DNA of 64,000 bases from CAVQCA01 sp963710815 (GCA_963710815.1 CAVQCA010000076.1:122103-186102), one strand, 5' to 3'. Shown: positions 33,225 through 42,869, counted from the stretch's first letter. The notes: a model not told the origin generated them from the sequence alone. Program-made: numbers and translations.

Positions 33225-33795
33225 TCAGTAGGGATAGCCATAAGGGCGCCAGGGATTGTAATACCACGGGCCGTACGGCCCGTACCACGGCCCGTACCAG
33301 GGATCGTACCAGCCAGGGTAGGGATAGCCGTAAGGTGCCACGGATTCCCTGGGCCACAGGTACCATGCCTTCGCCTCGACCACGGGATAACGATAGGGGT
33401 ACTCGCCCACCTTGTGCGTCTCGGCGCGCAGCAGCGTGCCGGTGACGGTGACCAGGCGGTCGGCGGCATAGATCTTCGGATCCAGAAAGGCGGGCACGAT
33501 GGCGATGAAGCGCCCGCCGCTGTCATCGTCGAGCCTGGGTTCCCCGTCCTTGCTAGAGCGGACGCGAGAGCACGGTCAGCAAGGTGGTTTTTTCCCGGTT
33601 CCCGGTTTCGATCAGCTTGCCGCCCCAGCGAACCTCCCGCCCCCGGTAGTCGTCGATATTGTCGCGCACTGTCTCCACCGGCGGGTTGTCGGCGGGCGCC
33701 TCCCGGATCATTCGGGGAATGTTCGAGGCGCAGGCACTCAACAGCAGGCCGGTTAGCAGCCATAGCAGGGCGGACTTTCGAATCAAACCATCCAT
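33225..33795 (-). pseudogene. second Slp-family lipoprotein, frameshifted
   Basis: From ATG 33795: MDGLIRKSALLWLLTGLLLS ACASN-type start with lipobox LSAC, then NIDDYRGREVRWGGKLIETG and TLLTVLSRPL followed by TAG at 33553. The homologous downstream part (KDGEPRLDDDSGGRFIAIVP, KAWYLWPRESVAPYGYPYPG) is in another frame to 33225. Comparison with the neighbouring paralogue (YPLDSDGRPKSDG) places one extra base at 33553-33560. The C-terminus is a Tyr/Pro/Gly/Trp repeat-like tail. Sequence error or recent inactivation cannot be told apart. Confidence 0.85.
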
Positions 33796-33912
33796 ACTGA
33801 TAGTTTAGTCGACCCGTTTTCGGGAAGGGTATACCTGAATGCGTTGCGTATACTGTCACCGGTATCATCTACCGGAGCTTCCCAATGCCGATTCTCAACG
33901 GAGTACCTCATC

Positions 33913-35130
33913 ATGACGCTCATGTATGAGAGCCTGGCGCTGATAGCAGGGTTTGTTCTTCTCTATAGTATCGTAGCCAGGGGCGTCGAACGAACCTGGG
34001 TGAGCGGCCCCATCGTGTTTACGGCGTTCGGCCTGCTGATCGGCCCCATGGGTCTCGACCTGCTCTCTTTCGAGACCGAGCGGGAAACGCTCAAAACCCT
34101 GGCGGAACTGACGCTGGCGCTGGTCCTGTTCACGGACGCCGCCGACGCCGATCTGGGCGTGCTGCGAAGATCGGCGCGGCTGCCGGTTCGCCTGCTGGTC
34201 ATCGGTCTGCCACTGACTATCGTGCTGGGTTACCTCGCCGGGTTGCTCCTCAGCGTCAACCTGTCCGCACTGGAAGTGGCGCTGGTGGCGATCATTCTGG
34301 CCCCGACGGACGCCGCACTCGGCAAGGCGGTGATCTCCAACGAGGCCGTTCCGGCCAACGTGCGCCAGGGCCTCAACGTGGAAAGCGGCCTGAATGACGG
34401 GATCTGCGTGCCGGTCCTGTTTATCTTCCTCGCCCTCGCACAGGATACGGGTCCCGGGGCGGTGCCCTGGAGTCATGCGCTGGCCCTGGTCGCCGAGGAA
34501 ATCGGCATCGGCCTGGCCGTTGGTATCGTGCTGAGCGTCCTCGCGGTGCAGTTGCTGGGATACGCCGGCAGACATCAGTGGCTGACGCCGACCTGGCTGC
34601 AGATCCCCATAGTCGCGCTGGCGCTGACCTGCTTCGCTACGGCCCAGTCGCTGGGCGGTAGTGGCTTCATCGCCTCGTTTGCGGGCGGTCTGCTCTTCGG
34701 AGGACTTGCCAGGCAGCATAAGGAGATGCTGCTGCGGGCGGCCGAGGGGACGGGGGATACCTTCGCCCTGATCACCTGGGTCATCTTCGGCTCGGCGGTG
34801 ATCGGTCAGGCGCTCGGTTTCTTCAGCTGGCGGCTGCTCGTCTATGCGGTGTTGAGCCTGACCCTGATCCGCATGCTGCCGGTATTCCTGTCGCTCACCG
34901 GATTGGGGATGAACACCGAAAGCAAGCTCTTCATCGGCTGGTTCGGGCCGCGGGGACTCGCGAGCATCGTGTTCGCCGTCATCGTCGTCAACGCCAACCT
35001 GCCCAACAGTCATGCCATCGCTGTGGTGGTGGTTTATACCGTCGTCCTCAGTATTCTGGCACACGGGATCACTGCCAATCCCTGGGCCAGCGCATACGGT
35101 GAGCGCATGCGCCGTCAGTCGTCGGAGTGA
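33913..35130 (+). CDS. CPA1-family Na+/H+ (cation/proton) antiporter
   Basis: 405-residue membrane protein starting MTLMYESLALIAGFVLLYSI. About 12 hydrophobic segments span the whole length. The transport core is recognisable: LTLALVLFTDAADADLGVLR, AIILAPTDAALGKAVISNEA and RQGLNVESGLNDGICVPVLF (the ESGLNDG motif of CPA1), then GWFGPRGLASIVFAVIVVNA. It lacks a C-terminal cytoplasmic regulatory domain. Divergent from the Slp pair. It likely exports Na+ or K+ in exchange for protons; ion preference cannot be read from sequence. Confidence 0.93.
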   Translation: MTLMYESLALIAGFVLLYSIVARGVERTWVSGPIVFTAFGLLIGPMGLDLLSFETERETLKTLAELTLALVLFTDAADADLGVLRRSARLPVRLLVIGLPLTIVLGYLAGLLLSVNLSALEVALVAIILAPTDAALGKAVISNEAVPANVRQGLNVESGLNDGICVPVLFIFLALAQDTGPGAVPWSHALALVAEEIGIGLAVGIVLSVLAVQLLGYAGRHQWLTPTWLQIPIVALALTCFATAQSLGGSGFIASFAGGLLFGGLARQHKEMLLRAAEGTGDTFALITWVIFGSAVIGQALGFFSWRLLVYAVLSLTLIRMLPVFLSLTGLGMNTESKLFIGWFGPRGLASIVFAVIVVNANLPNSHAIAVVVVYTVVLSILAHGITANPWASAYGERMRRQSSE

Positions 35131-35306
35131 TCGACGACCCTGCCGCTTCTTAGGGTGAACCCGGCGTCAGTGGCGGATTAAGGAAGGCATCTACGAAGGT
35201 ACTGCGCAACTGATCCATTCATGTCGGGATCTTCCGCTGATGAAATGGAAGTTGACAAATCCCGTGTGCGGCGAGTGTATCCGGGGTTACAGCTTTGTGT
35301 AAGGCG

Positions 35307-35337
35307 AAAAAAAACGTGAGCGGACAAGCCGCCCACG
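35307..35337 (-). terminator. rho-independent terminator for the metallophosphatase locus
   Basis: On the minus strand CGTGGGCGG and CCGCTCACG pair (9 bp including one G-U) around a 5-base loop and are followed by eight T. It lies 34 bases past the last stop of the broken metallophosphatase gene and points in its direction. Confidence 0.8.
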
Positions 35338-35370
35338 TGCATGAGAAACCATCTGATTTCCGGTGAGTCC

Positions 35371-37652
35371 CTAACGGTCGCCGGCTACCCCGCTGAGGAA
35401 CTTCGGACCCGCACCATAGGGCGGCTGCACGAAGGTGGGATCCGGGGTGTTGTCCGGCTGGTCTATCTGCAGGCTCGCGTCCTCATCAGGATTACCCGTC
35501 GTGCTCGAATCCACGGTCACTACACGGCCCTGGTTGGCACCGAATGTGCTTCTCCGGTGACCATTCTGCCCGGCAAGACTGTCCAGGAACGGCGCAGTGC
35601 GTGCACCGGGTGCAGGTAGTTGTCCGGTGCGAGCTGGTGGACAACGGGACCCATGATGACCGGCACGGTCCAGGGCTGTCGGATCTGCCAGGCTGATACC
35701 GCTGTTGTAGTCGTCACCGTCGGCCAGCTCGAAGAACTGGAAGTTGGCCCCGCCGCTGGTGCGGCAGACTTCATCCAGCGGGTTGCCCTGGCCGTAGCAG
35801 GAGGCGAACACGTAACGCTTGCCCAGGTTCAGCGGCTTGTCGATCGATCATGGTCTGCACGATCCGACCACCGGAACTGCTGAACGGACGGTTCCTGAGG
35901 TCGATCGTCTGCGTCATGCCGGACAGGCCGATGTACCAGCCGCCGCGCTGCATGAAGGGATTGCGGTCGAACACGGCCCGAGCACGGTGTCGAGGCTCTT
36001 CTGGATCGACTGGCCGGAGAAATCGCCCACGTTGACGGCCGGCGCGATCGGGAACCAGGTGTACAGATCACGCAGGGTGATGTCGTGGTCCGGAAGCACC
36101 GCGTTGCCGAAGCGGAAACCGTTGGCCATGGAGATATCGACGCCGGTCCAGCCGTTTGCGCCTGAGCTCGCCACGACATCGTTGGTCACGGTGCGTATGG
36201 CATCGGCGATGAAGTTGTTCAGGGTGTCTTCCAGCACGTGATGCCTGAGCAACAGGGTGTCGGTGTGGCCGACCACGGTATCGAGGCTCTCGGTCAACTG
36301 CAGACCGTGTTTGCTGGTATCGCCGCAGTCATCCGGGGGGTGGGCGCGCCACCGGCGGCGGGATCGGCACGGCATTCGGATCCGTACAGTAGCCACCCGG
36401 CATGAAGGTGTGGCGTTGAACCGGCACGTCGCCGCCGTCGAGGAACGGATCTTCGATCCAGTCGACCAGTTGCGCCATTTTTTCGTCTTCCTGGCCTGTC
36501 GTCGGAATGGCCTTCCATCGGAAACTCGTGACCTTGCCGTTGCTGACGGTCAGGTCGAGGCGGCCGACGTACATGTCGCGGTTGGTTTCCACGACAATCG
36601 CCGCGCCATTCGAGTACTCGAATTCCGCGTCGGGGCTCAGTCGGGTCTGTTCGGGTGACAGTATTACCCTTGGCCAGCAGGGCGCCGAGGGTGACTTCGT
36701 GGGTATGCGCCGAGTACATCACGTCGATGTCGCTGAAGTGCTTGGCCAGGTAGAGGTTTTGTGACATGCCGAGCTCAGACTGCACGACGATAAGGCACTT
36801 CGTCGGATTGCACAGCGGATCTTTTTTCACCATCTCGATGATTCCGGGCAGTTCCTCGACGCCCTGGGTGAAACGCAGGCCGATGTTGAACACATCCGCC
36901 TGCTGCGGCACGATCGCCGCGGACAGACCGATTACGGCGACGTTCACGCCGCTTTCGAGGGAGAGGATCTTGTAGGGGTCCATCATGCGGTTGTGGTTGG
37001 GCACGGGGGCGTCGTTGTAGGTGTTGGCGGACACGACCGGGAAGTTCGCCTTGATGACGCCGCTACCGACTGGCGTGGCATTATTCGGCGTATGGCACTG
37101 ACGTTCAGTGCAGATATACCCACTGGCAGCATCGGTAAGACCCGGCAATCACTCGGGATGTCGCCACAGCTGATCTGGCTGCGACATCACCGCAATATTC
37201 GCGGGAAGGGTCGGGAACGGTCCGTACTTGCCGAAATGACCGCGGAACACCGCGGGGCCATAGCCGTAATCCCAGTTGCCCGGGGTGAACACGTCGATGC
37301 CCAGGGCGTTGATCGCCACCATCATGGCGTCGCCGACGGTGAACATGCCCTCGGCGCTGCCGTGGGTGATGTCGCCGACCGACAGTATCAGGGTATTACC
37401 CGGATTGTCTTTCTTGATGTGATCGGCAAGGTATTTCAGGCGCGCCAGGCCGCCGGACTCCTCGACCTGGTATTCTCTGCCGTTTCGTTTTTTCAGTACC
37501 GCCGCATGCGATACCAGCGTGCCGTGCAGGTCGCCCATTTCGACGAGTGTGATATGACTGTCGGCAAACGCCTGCGTCCCGAATGTCCCCATTACCAGGG
37601 CCGTGGACAGCAGCGTCTTGACAACAGTTCGGGACTGTTTCGTTGATATCAT
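35371..37652 (-). pseudogene. SoxB/5'-nucleotidase-like metallophosphatase, multiply frameshifted
   Basis: The gene opens after AGGAG with a signal peptide (LLSTALVMGTFGTQAFADSH), then the metallophosphatase core: VEMGDLHGTLVSHAAVLKKR, ILSVGDITHGSAEGMFTVGD, DVFTPGNWDYGYG. A TGA stops the first frame at 37149; homologous sequence continues to 36655 (NVAVIGLSAAIVPQQADVFN, MYSAHTHEVTLGALL) and then jumps frame near 36655, 36345, 35985, 35840 and twice in 35500-35770. C-terminal 5'-nucleotidase domain pieces include GVDISMANGFRFGNAVLPDH and GGWYIGLSGMTQTIDLRNRP. At least six frame changes mean it is not functional unless the sequence is poor here. The GD..GSA...T.G..M....LG.DV.T..W...YG spacing resembles SoxB thiosulfohydrolase. 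Confidence 0.85.
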
Positions 37653-37876
37653 CGTTCACTCCTCAGGAAAGTCGTTGTTATGCTGTTCGTACACCACCTA
37701 CCCTAGGTGGAATGCCGTGGGCCTTGGAATAGGGAAATTCCTTATCGGCGATGCGCGAACGCCTCATTCAGCATATAAGGCGATTCGAATGCAGATCCCC
37801 GGACGGTGCAGAGCCGGGGTGAGGAAAGGCAAAGGAGAATGGTGCAGGCTGGAGCGTCGTGGTATCGACGTTGATC

Positions 37877-37917
37877 GTTATTATTTCGTGTCTTTCCGTG
37901 TGCTTCCGTGGCTATTC
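37877..37917. repeat. single arm of the family-2 repeat
   Basis: TTTCGTGTCTTTCCGTGTGC followed by TTCCGTGGCTATTCG matches the right arm of the repeats at 30725 and 32506. The partner arm is missing, so this is a remnant. It lies directly after the stop of the response regulator gene (minus strand). Confidence 0.6.
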
Positions 37918-37924
37918 GCCTGAA

Positions 37925-38563
37925 TCAGGGACTGATGACGCCCAGCCGTATAGCCAGGCGGGTGATGCCTGCAATACTGGTGATTCCCAACTTGTTCTTC
38001 ACACTGGTGACATGATGGCCCACGGTCTTGGGACTGAGGTTCAGCAGTTCGGCGATCTCGTTGACCGACTTGCTGTCCGCAAGCAGGCGGAATACCTCGA
38101 ACTCCCGGGGGCTCAGTTCCGACACCGGTTGCACGTCGGTGGATGAGGTGCGTTTCAGCAGGAACGGCATCATCTCCTGACCGACATAGAGTTTGCCGGC
38201 GGCGACCTGGCGCACCGCCTCGACCATCACGCGCGAGGCGCTGCGCTTGGAGATGTAACCCAATATTCCGGTGTCCAGCGCCCGGTTCAGGAAAACCTCG
38301 TTCTCGTGCACGCTGAACACCAGGATGCGCGCGGCGCTGTCGCGCGACAGGATGCGCCGGCTCGCCTCGATCCCGCCCACCCCGGTCATGGACAGATCCA
38401 TCACCACGACATCCGGATGATGCTCCAGATAGCTACGATAGGCTTCCTCGCCGTCGGCCGCCTCGGCGATAATCGTGATGTCGGAGGTGCTTTCCAGCAG
38501 ACGCCGGTAGCCCGCGCGCACCACCTCATGATCGTCTGTCAGCAAGACCCTGATTCTGTCCAT
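37925..38563 (-). CDS. NarL/FixJ-type response regulator
   Basis: 212-residue transcription factor. The receiver domain (residues 1-120) has the acidic pair Asp10-Asp11 and phospho-acceptor Asp56 in PDVVVMDLSMTGVGG, with Lys in GYISKRSAS. The C-terminal LuxR-type helix-turn-helix (about 145-205) contains ELSPREFEVFRLLADSKSVN and LNLSPKTVGHHVTSVKNKLG. It ends 4 bases from the sensor kinase gene that precedes it on the same strand, so it is the cognate regulator. Architecture matches TtrR/ThsR partners of sulfur-oxyanion sensors. Likely target: the nearby metallophosphatase or genes outside this window. Confidence 0.94.
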   Translation of the reverse strand: MDRIRVLLTDDHEVVRAGYRRLLESTSDITIIAEAADGEEAYRSYLEHHPDVVVMDLSMTGVGGIEASRRILSRDSAARILVFSVHENEVFLNRALDTGILGYISKRSASRVMVEAVRQVAAGKLYVGQEMMPFLLKRTSSTDVQPVSELSPREFEVFRLLADSKSVNEIAELLNLSPKTVGHHVTSVKNKLGITSIAGITRLAIRLGVISP

Positions 38564-38567
38564 GGGG

Positions 38568-40382
38568 CTACACCACCTCGGGCGCCGTGGCAGTCACAGG
38601 GATCATCGCGCTGACCGTTACGCCGCCATCCGGTATGCCGTGAATCGTGAAGTGTCCACCGAGCGCCTCGACCCGTTCCCGCATGCCGGCGATCCCAAGC
38701 CCGCGTCCGTTACCCGCGGGTTCCATGCCGCGGCCGTTGTCGCGCACGACGAGCGACACGATATTGCCATCGCCGGGTGTGCACGCCTTGCCCTGCGCGT
38801 CAGTGCCCTTCGTGAGGTGGATCGTCACCTGCCTCGCGGCGGCATGCTTGGCGATATTGGTCAGGCACTCCTGCACGATGCGGTAGAGTGTGATGTTGAT
38901 CTGCTCGCCCAGTGCATTGAGTTCTCCGACGGTGGTTAAATCATAGTCGACCCCGGGGAACCTGGCGCGGCAGTCATTCACCAGATCCTCCAGCGCCACC
39001 ACCAGGCCCAGGTCATCCAGTACGCCTGGCCTCGCCCGTTGTATCATGCAGTGAACTACATCATAGAGATGTGCCGATACGTCCAGGATCGCCTTCGCGC
39101 TGGCAGTGACCCGGGTGTCTTTCATGCCCGCCACATCGCCTATCGTCTCCGCATCCGCCTGTATGGCGGTGATGCACTGCCCCAGTTCATCATGCAGTTC
39201 ACGCGCCAGATGCCTGCGTTCTTCTTCCTGTACCGCGAGTGACTTGCGGATCAGAAAGCGGTTCTCTTTCAGGAGGGAGCGGCTTTCCTCCTCCGCCCGC
39301 TTGCGCTCGGATGCCTCGTCTTCCAGGGTGCGATTGGTCCGGACCAGTTCCGCAGTACGCTGGCCAACCAGACGCTTTACACGTATGTTGTGAAAGATGC
39401 TGAAGCCCAGCACGGCAAGCAGCGCCGCAAACCAGTACCAGTAACGCTTCACGATCCCGCCGAGCGTCAGCTCCCCGAAGTGCTTGTAGGGCCCGATGTG
39501 CAGGTCCCTGAACAAGTCGTGAACACGCTGGTAGTCGAGCGGCACGGTCCAGCCGGCATTCTTGCCGGCCGTGGCGGCGGGATGATCGGCGGGCATGCTG
39601 AGCAGCGCCATGGTGACGGCTTTGGCAATCTCGTCGGAGGTCTGCTTCGCCTTGGCAAAGGCCCATTCGGGGTACAGGCGCGTGCTGTGCCGGAAGGGGA
39701 ATCCTTCCTCGACGCGGGGATTGAGGATGCGGTAATCATCGAGTTCGATCAGGCCCTGCCCGGCCATGCGCTCCAGTACGTCGGTGCGCACCGTGCCGGC
39801 GTCGACCTTGCCGTCGCGCACCTGGAAGACCACTTCATCCTGGGGGAAGCCGACGAACTTCAGCTGCGCCAGGTCGTGGAACGGATCGATGCCGGCCTCG
39901 GCCAGTTCACGCCAGGCCATCTGAAAGCCGCCGAACGCCTCGCTGTCCACCGCTGCGAACGAGGCATGCTTCAGGTCGCGCAGATCCCTGATGTCGTCGC
40001 GGTCCGCCCGGGTGAAAATGACGGCGCCGAACTCCTTGTACACCTGCCCATGGCGGACATTCATGAGGGTGGCGATGCGCGTGATCCCGTACTGCGATTC
40101 GAGCTCGACGTAATTGCCGGGATTGGTCAGGATGAAATCGAGTGCCCCGTGGTCCAGGGCCCCCTGCATCTCGTGCAGATCGAGCGGAACCAGCCTGAAC
40201 TCATACCCCGGCAAGGCGGCCGTCAGATAGTCGGTGGTTTGCTCCCATCGCTGTCTGGCATTTTCATCGCCCCGGAATGCGAGTACGCCGACGGTGATCT
40301 GGTGATTGGCCGCGCAGGTCGCCTGTGGTGCAGTCCAGCCAAGCAGCACGACGATGAATACAAGCAGATGCAGTTTGTTCAA
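38568..40382 (-). CDS. TtrS/ThsS-like sensor histidine kinase with PhnD-type periplasmic domain
   Basis: 604 residues. Signal peptide/anchor (MNKLHLLVFIVVLLGWTAPQ), then a PhnD-like periplasmic binding domain, residues about 28-300 (ITVGVLAFRGDENARQRWEQ, LDFILTNPGNYVELESQYGI, DEVVFQVRDGKVDAGTVRTD). A membrane helix (about 314-332, YWYWFAALLAVLGFSIF) is followed by a coiled coil and a HisKA_3 domain with phospho-acceptor His397 in HLARELHDELGQCITAIQAD, and an ATPase domain with ITLYRIVQECLTNIAKHAAA and NGRGLGIAGMRERVEALGGH. This is the domain plan of tetrathionate sensor TtrS and thiosulfate sensor ThsS, so a sulfur oxyanion ligand is a reasonable inference; phosphonate-like ligands are an alternative. 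Confidence 0.9.
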   Translation of the reverse strand: MNKLHLLVFIVVLLGWTAPQATCAANHQITVGVLAFRGDENARQRWEQTTDYLTAALPGYEFRLVPLDLHEMQGALDHGALDFILTNPGNYVELESQYGITRIATLMNVRHGQVYKEFGAVIFTRADRDDIRDLRDLKHASFAAVDSEAFGGFQMAWRELAEAGIDPFHDLAQLKFVGFPQDEVVFQVRDGKVDAGTVRTDVLERMAGQGLIELDDYRILNPRVEEGFPFRHSTRLYPEWAFAKAKQTSDEIAKAVTMALLSMPADHPAATAGKNAGWTVPLDYQRVHDLFRDLHIGPYKHFGELTLGGIVKRYWYWFAALLAVLGFSIFHNIRVKRLVGQRTAELVRTNRTLEDEASERKRAEEESRSLLKENRFLIRKSLAVQEEERRHLARELHDELGQCITAIQADAETIGDVAGMKDTRVTASAKAILDVSAHLYDVVHCMIQRARPGVLDDLGLVVALEDLVNDCRARFPGVDYDLTTVGELNALGEQINITLYRIVQECLTNIAKHAAARQVTIHLTKGTDAQGKACTPGDGNIVSLVVRDNGRGMEPAGNGRGLGIAGMRERVEALGGHFTIHGIPDGGVTVSAMIPVTATAPEVV

Positions 40383-40471
40383 ATCATGGGCCCTTACGTA
40401 GTGGGCGGACGTAGACGCGTATCTGACCCGGGGTGGGCAGTAAACGGTGTTGTTATGGTTTCCTTAATTAA

Positions 40472-40565
40472 TCCCTCTCCCCCGCTTAGTGGGGGAGAGG
40501 GTTAGGGTGAGGGGGAGAAGTTATTTAAACTCCCTCACCCTGCCCCTCTCCCTTAGGGAGAGGGG
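40472..40565. repeat. tandem hairpin repeat (CCCTCTCCC family)
   Basis: Three nested hairpins: CCTCTCCCCCGC with GTGGGGGAGAGG (40474-40500), AGGGTGAGGG with its complement around TTATTTAAAC, and CCCCTCTCCC with GGGAGAGGGG (40543-40565). It fills much of the 383-base gap between the sensor kinase and the antiporter. A degenerate relative lies at 42576-42618 on the other side of the antiporter gene. No gene is seen in the rest of the gap. Confidence 0.8.
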
Positions 40566-40765
40566 ACGTCCAATTCGACGGGCCGGTACTTGACCGGAGT
40601 CTGAATCTTTCAGGCCAAGATAGCAGTTACTGCGCGCGCTTCGCAATCAAGCCGGCGGAATCGGAGGTTAATCGGGTGGTTTCCCGCGAAACGGGTCGGT
40701 TATGCTTCCTGTTGGGTGCCAACCGGACGTTGGCGACCGCCATTCAAGACAAAGGAGCCGCTTGC

Positions 40766-42568
40766 ATGCCGCATATCACCGAGACCCTGGCACTGGTGAC
40801 CGTACTGGGCCTTGGCGCCCAGTGGCTGGGCTGGCGACTCAGGATACCGGCCATCGTACTGCTGACCCTGTGCGGCCTGCTGCTCGGGCCCGTGCTGGGC
40901 ATCGTCCGCCCCGGCGAGACCCTGGGGGAGGCCTTCCAGCCGCTGATCAAGCTCGGGGTGGCGGCCATCCTCTTCGAGGGCGGACTCAGCCTGCGCCTGA
41001 ACGAGCTCAAGAAGGCCGCGGCGGGCGTCAACCGGCTGATCACGGTCGCGGTGATCCTGAGCCTGGTGTTCGGCGCGTCCGCCGCCCACTGGATCGGCGG
41101 CCTGTCCTGGCCGGTGGCGGTGATCTTCGGCGCGATCGTGGTGGTGACCGGTCCCACGGTGATCCTGCCGCTGCTGCGCCAGGCGCGGCTGCGCCGGCGT
41201 CCGGCCTCCTATCTGAAATGGGAAGGCATCGTGAACGATCCCACCGGCGCCCTGCTGGCGGTGGCGGCGTTCGAATACTTCGTGAGCTCGGGGCAGGCAA
41301 GCATCGGCCACAGCCTGCTGGTGCTGGTCCTGGGGCTGGCGGTGGCGGGAGGACTGGGCGGCATCGGCGGGTGGCTGCTGGGACGGGCCTACCTGGCCGG
41401 CCAAGTCCCCGAATATCTCAAGGGGCCCCTGGCGCTGGCCGCCGCCCTGGGCGTCTACGCCTTGTCCAACCTGGTACTGGAGGAGGCCGGCCTGGTGGCG
41501 GCGACGGTGATGGGCCTGGTGCTGGGCAACATGGGGTTGCCGAGCATCGCCGAGCTGCGGCGCTTCAAGGAATCCGTCGCGGTGCTGCTGGTGTCCGGCA
41601 TCTTCCTGCTGCTCACCGCGGACCTCGACCCGCAGATCATGCTGCGGCTCGACTGGCGCAGCGTCGCGCTGCTGGCCGCGATCCTGTTCCTGGTGCGGCC
41701 GCTGGCCATCGGGCTCGCCACTATCGGCGCCGGGATGACCTGGCAGGAGCGGGTGCTGGTGGGCTGGATCGCCCCCCGCGGCGTGGTGGCGGCGGCGGTG
41801 GCCGGTGTGTTCGGCCCGTCCCTGGCCGCGCAGGACTACGCGGGAGGCGAGCTGCTGCTGCCGCTGGTGTTCGCCCTGATCCTGATCACCGTCGTGATCC
41901 ACGGTTTCAGCCTGGGCTGGCTCGCCCGGCGCCTGGGTCTCAGCGCCACGGGGGAGGGCGGTCTGCTGCTCGCCGGCGCCGGCCCGTGGAGCACCGGCCT
42001 TGCAGAGGCGCTCCACAAGCTGGAGGTTCCCGTGCTCGTGGCGGACAACTCGTGGCACCGGCTGCGTCCCGCGCGGCTCGCCGGGATTCCGGTATATTTC
42101 GGTGAACTGCTCTCGGAGCAGGCAGAGACTTCCCTGGAACTGGGGGAGATGGGCAGCCTGCTGGCGACCACCAGCAACGATGCCTACAACGCGCTTATCT
42201 GCGCCCACTACGCCGCGGAACTGGGGCGCCATCGTGTCTATCAGCTACCCGCGGAGGAGGTCGCCGAGCACCGGCGTCCGGGGCCGACGGCCCGGGGGCT
42301 GACGGCCTTCGCGGACGGTGTGCAGTTCGAGGACCTGGAACGCAACTGGTACGGCGGCTGGACCTTCCAGCGCACCGGCATCACCGAGGACTACGGGCAG
42401 GAGGCGTTCCTTGCAGCCCTGCCGGAAGGTGCCGTGCCGCTGCTGGTGATCACCGCCAAAGGCGCGGTCAGGGTCATCGACACCGAGCACCCGCTGAAGG
42501 CGGACCCGGGCGACCGGATACTGTGGTTCGGGCGCAAGGACCTGGCCACTCCGCGGCCGCCTCTTTGA
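40766..42568 (+). CDS. CPA1-type cation/proton antiporter with C-terminal TrkA-N (RCK)-like domain
   Basis: 600 residues, start at 40766 (MPHITETLALVTVLGLGAQW) with AAAGGAG 8 bases upstream. Residues 1-400 form about 12 membrane segments including KLGVAAILFEGGLSLRLNEL, IVVVTGPTVILPLLRQARLR, YLKWEGIVNDPTGALLAVAA and GWIAPRGVVAAAVAGVFGPS. From about 405 a soluble nucleotide-binding domain follows (LLLAGAGPWSTGLAEALHKL, VADNSWHRLRPARLAGIPVY, ATTSNDAYNALICAHYAAEL), and the last 90 residues resemble a TrkA-C-like tail. Such fused antiporters are gated by nucleotides. Differs from the shorter antiporter at 33913, which lacks the soluble domain. Confidence 0.93.
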   Translation: MPHITETLALVTVLGLGAQWLGWRLRIPAIVLLTLCGLLLGPVLGIVRPGETLGEAFQPLIKLGVAAILFEGGLSLRLNELKKAAAGVNRLITVAVILSLVFGASAAHWIGGLSWPVAVIFGAIVVVTGPTVILPLLRQARLRRRPASYLKWEGIVNDPTGALLAVAAFEYFVSSGQASIGHSLLVLVLGLAVAGGLGGIGGWLLGRAYLAGQVPEYLKGPLALAAALGVYALSNLVLEEAGLVAATVMGLVLGNMGLPSIAELRRFKESVAVLLVSGIFLLLTADLDPQIMLRLDWRSVALLAAILFLVRPLAIGLATIGAGMTWQERVLVGWIAPRGVVAAAVAGVFGPSLAAQDYAGGELLLPLVFALILITVVIHGFSLGWLARRLGLSATGEGGLLLAGAGPWSTGLAEALHKLEVPVLVADNSWHRLRPARLAGIPVYFGELLSEQAETSLELGEMGSLLATTSNDAYNALICAHYAAELGRHRVYQLPAEEVAEHRRPGPTARGLTAFADGVQFEDLERNWYGGWTFQRTGITEDYGQEAFLAALPEGAVPLLVITAKGAVRVIDTEHPLKADPGDRILWFGRKDLATPRPPL

Positions 42569-42575
42569 TTGAGGA

Positions 42576-42618
42576 TCCCTCATCCCAACCTTCTCCCGGG
42601 GGGAGAGGGGATAGGGTG
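42576..42618. repeat. degenerate hairpin of the CCCTCTCCC family
   Basis: CCCTCATCCCAACCTTCTCC CGGGGGGAGAGGGGATAGGG-type sequence just after the antiporter stop forms an imperfect hairpin and resembles the repeat at 40472-40565. It may act as a transcript end. Confidence 0.55.
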
Positions 42619-42685
42619 CCGCCAACCCACGGGTTCTCCTGAAGAGCCGACATATTGAATCTCAAGTGACGATCAGGGGTGAGAG

Positions 42686-42844
42686 ATGACCAACGAGCAC
42701 GAGCAACCTGTGTCCTGCCCGAGTCCGTCCGCACCGGATCTGTCGAAACTGAGGGTGGTGGAACTTGCGCCGGTGGAACGGCTGCCGGACTATCGGGCGG
42801 CCATGCGGCTCGCGCGCGCCGAGGCGGAGCGGGCGGCTCGGTGA
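42686..42844 (+). CDS. small hypothetical protein (52 residues)
   Basis: ATG at 42686 after AGGGGTG; product begins MTNEHEQPVSCPSPSAPDLS and has a helical second half (VVELAPVERLPDYRAAMRLA, then RAEAERAAR). No family recognised. It could be the surviving start of a longer gene, since the DNA after it (42845-43410) holds only fragments and repeats. Confidence 0.4.
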   Translation: MTNEHEQPVSCPSPSAPDLSKLRVVELAPVERLPDYRAAMRLARAEAERAAR

Positions 42845-42869
42845 GTTACATGACTGGTGCCGTCATGGT

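Noticed and set aside
32678..33868. A single 396-residue minus-strand protein covering both Slp genes
   Set aside because: Only the last 175 codons (from 33205) are protein-like with a lipoprotein signal; the upstream part overlaps the second Slp paralogue in another frame and is low-complexity nonsense.
37149..37151. TGA in the metallophosphatase read as selenocysteine
   Set aside because: No SECIS-like structure was evident, the family does not use selenocysteine here, and the gene has many other lesions.
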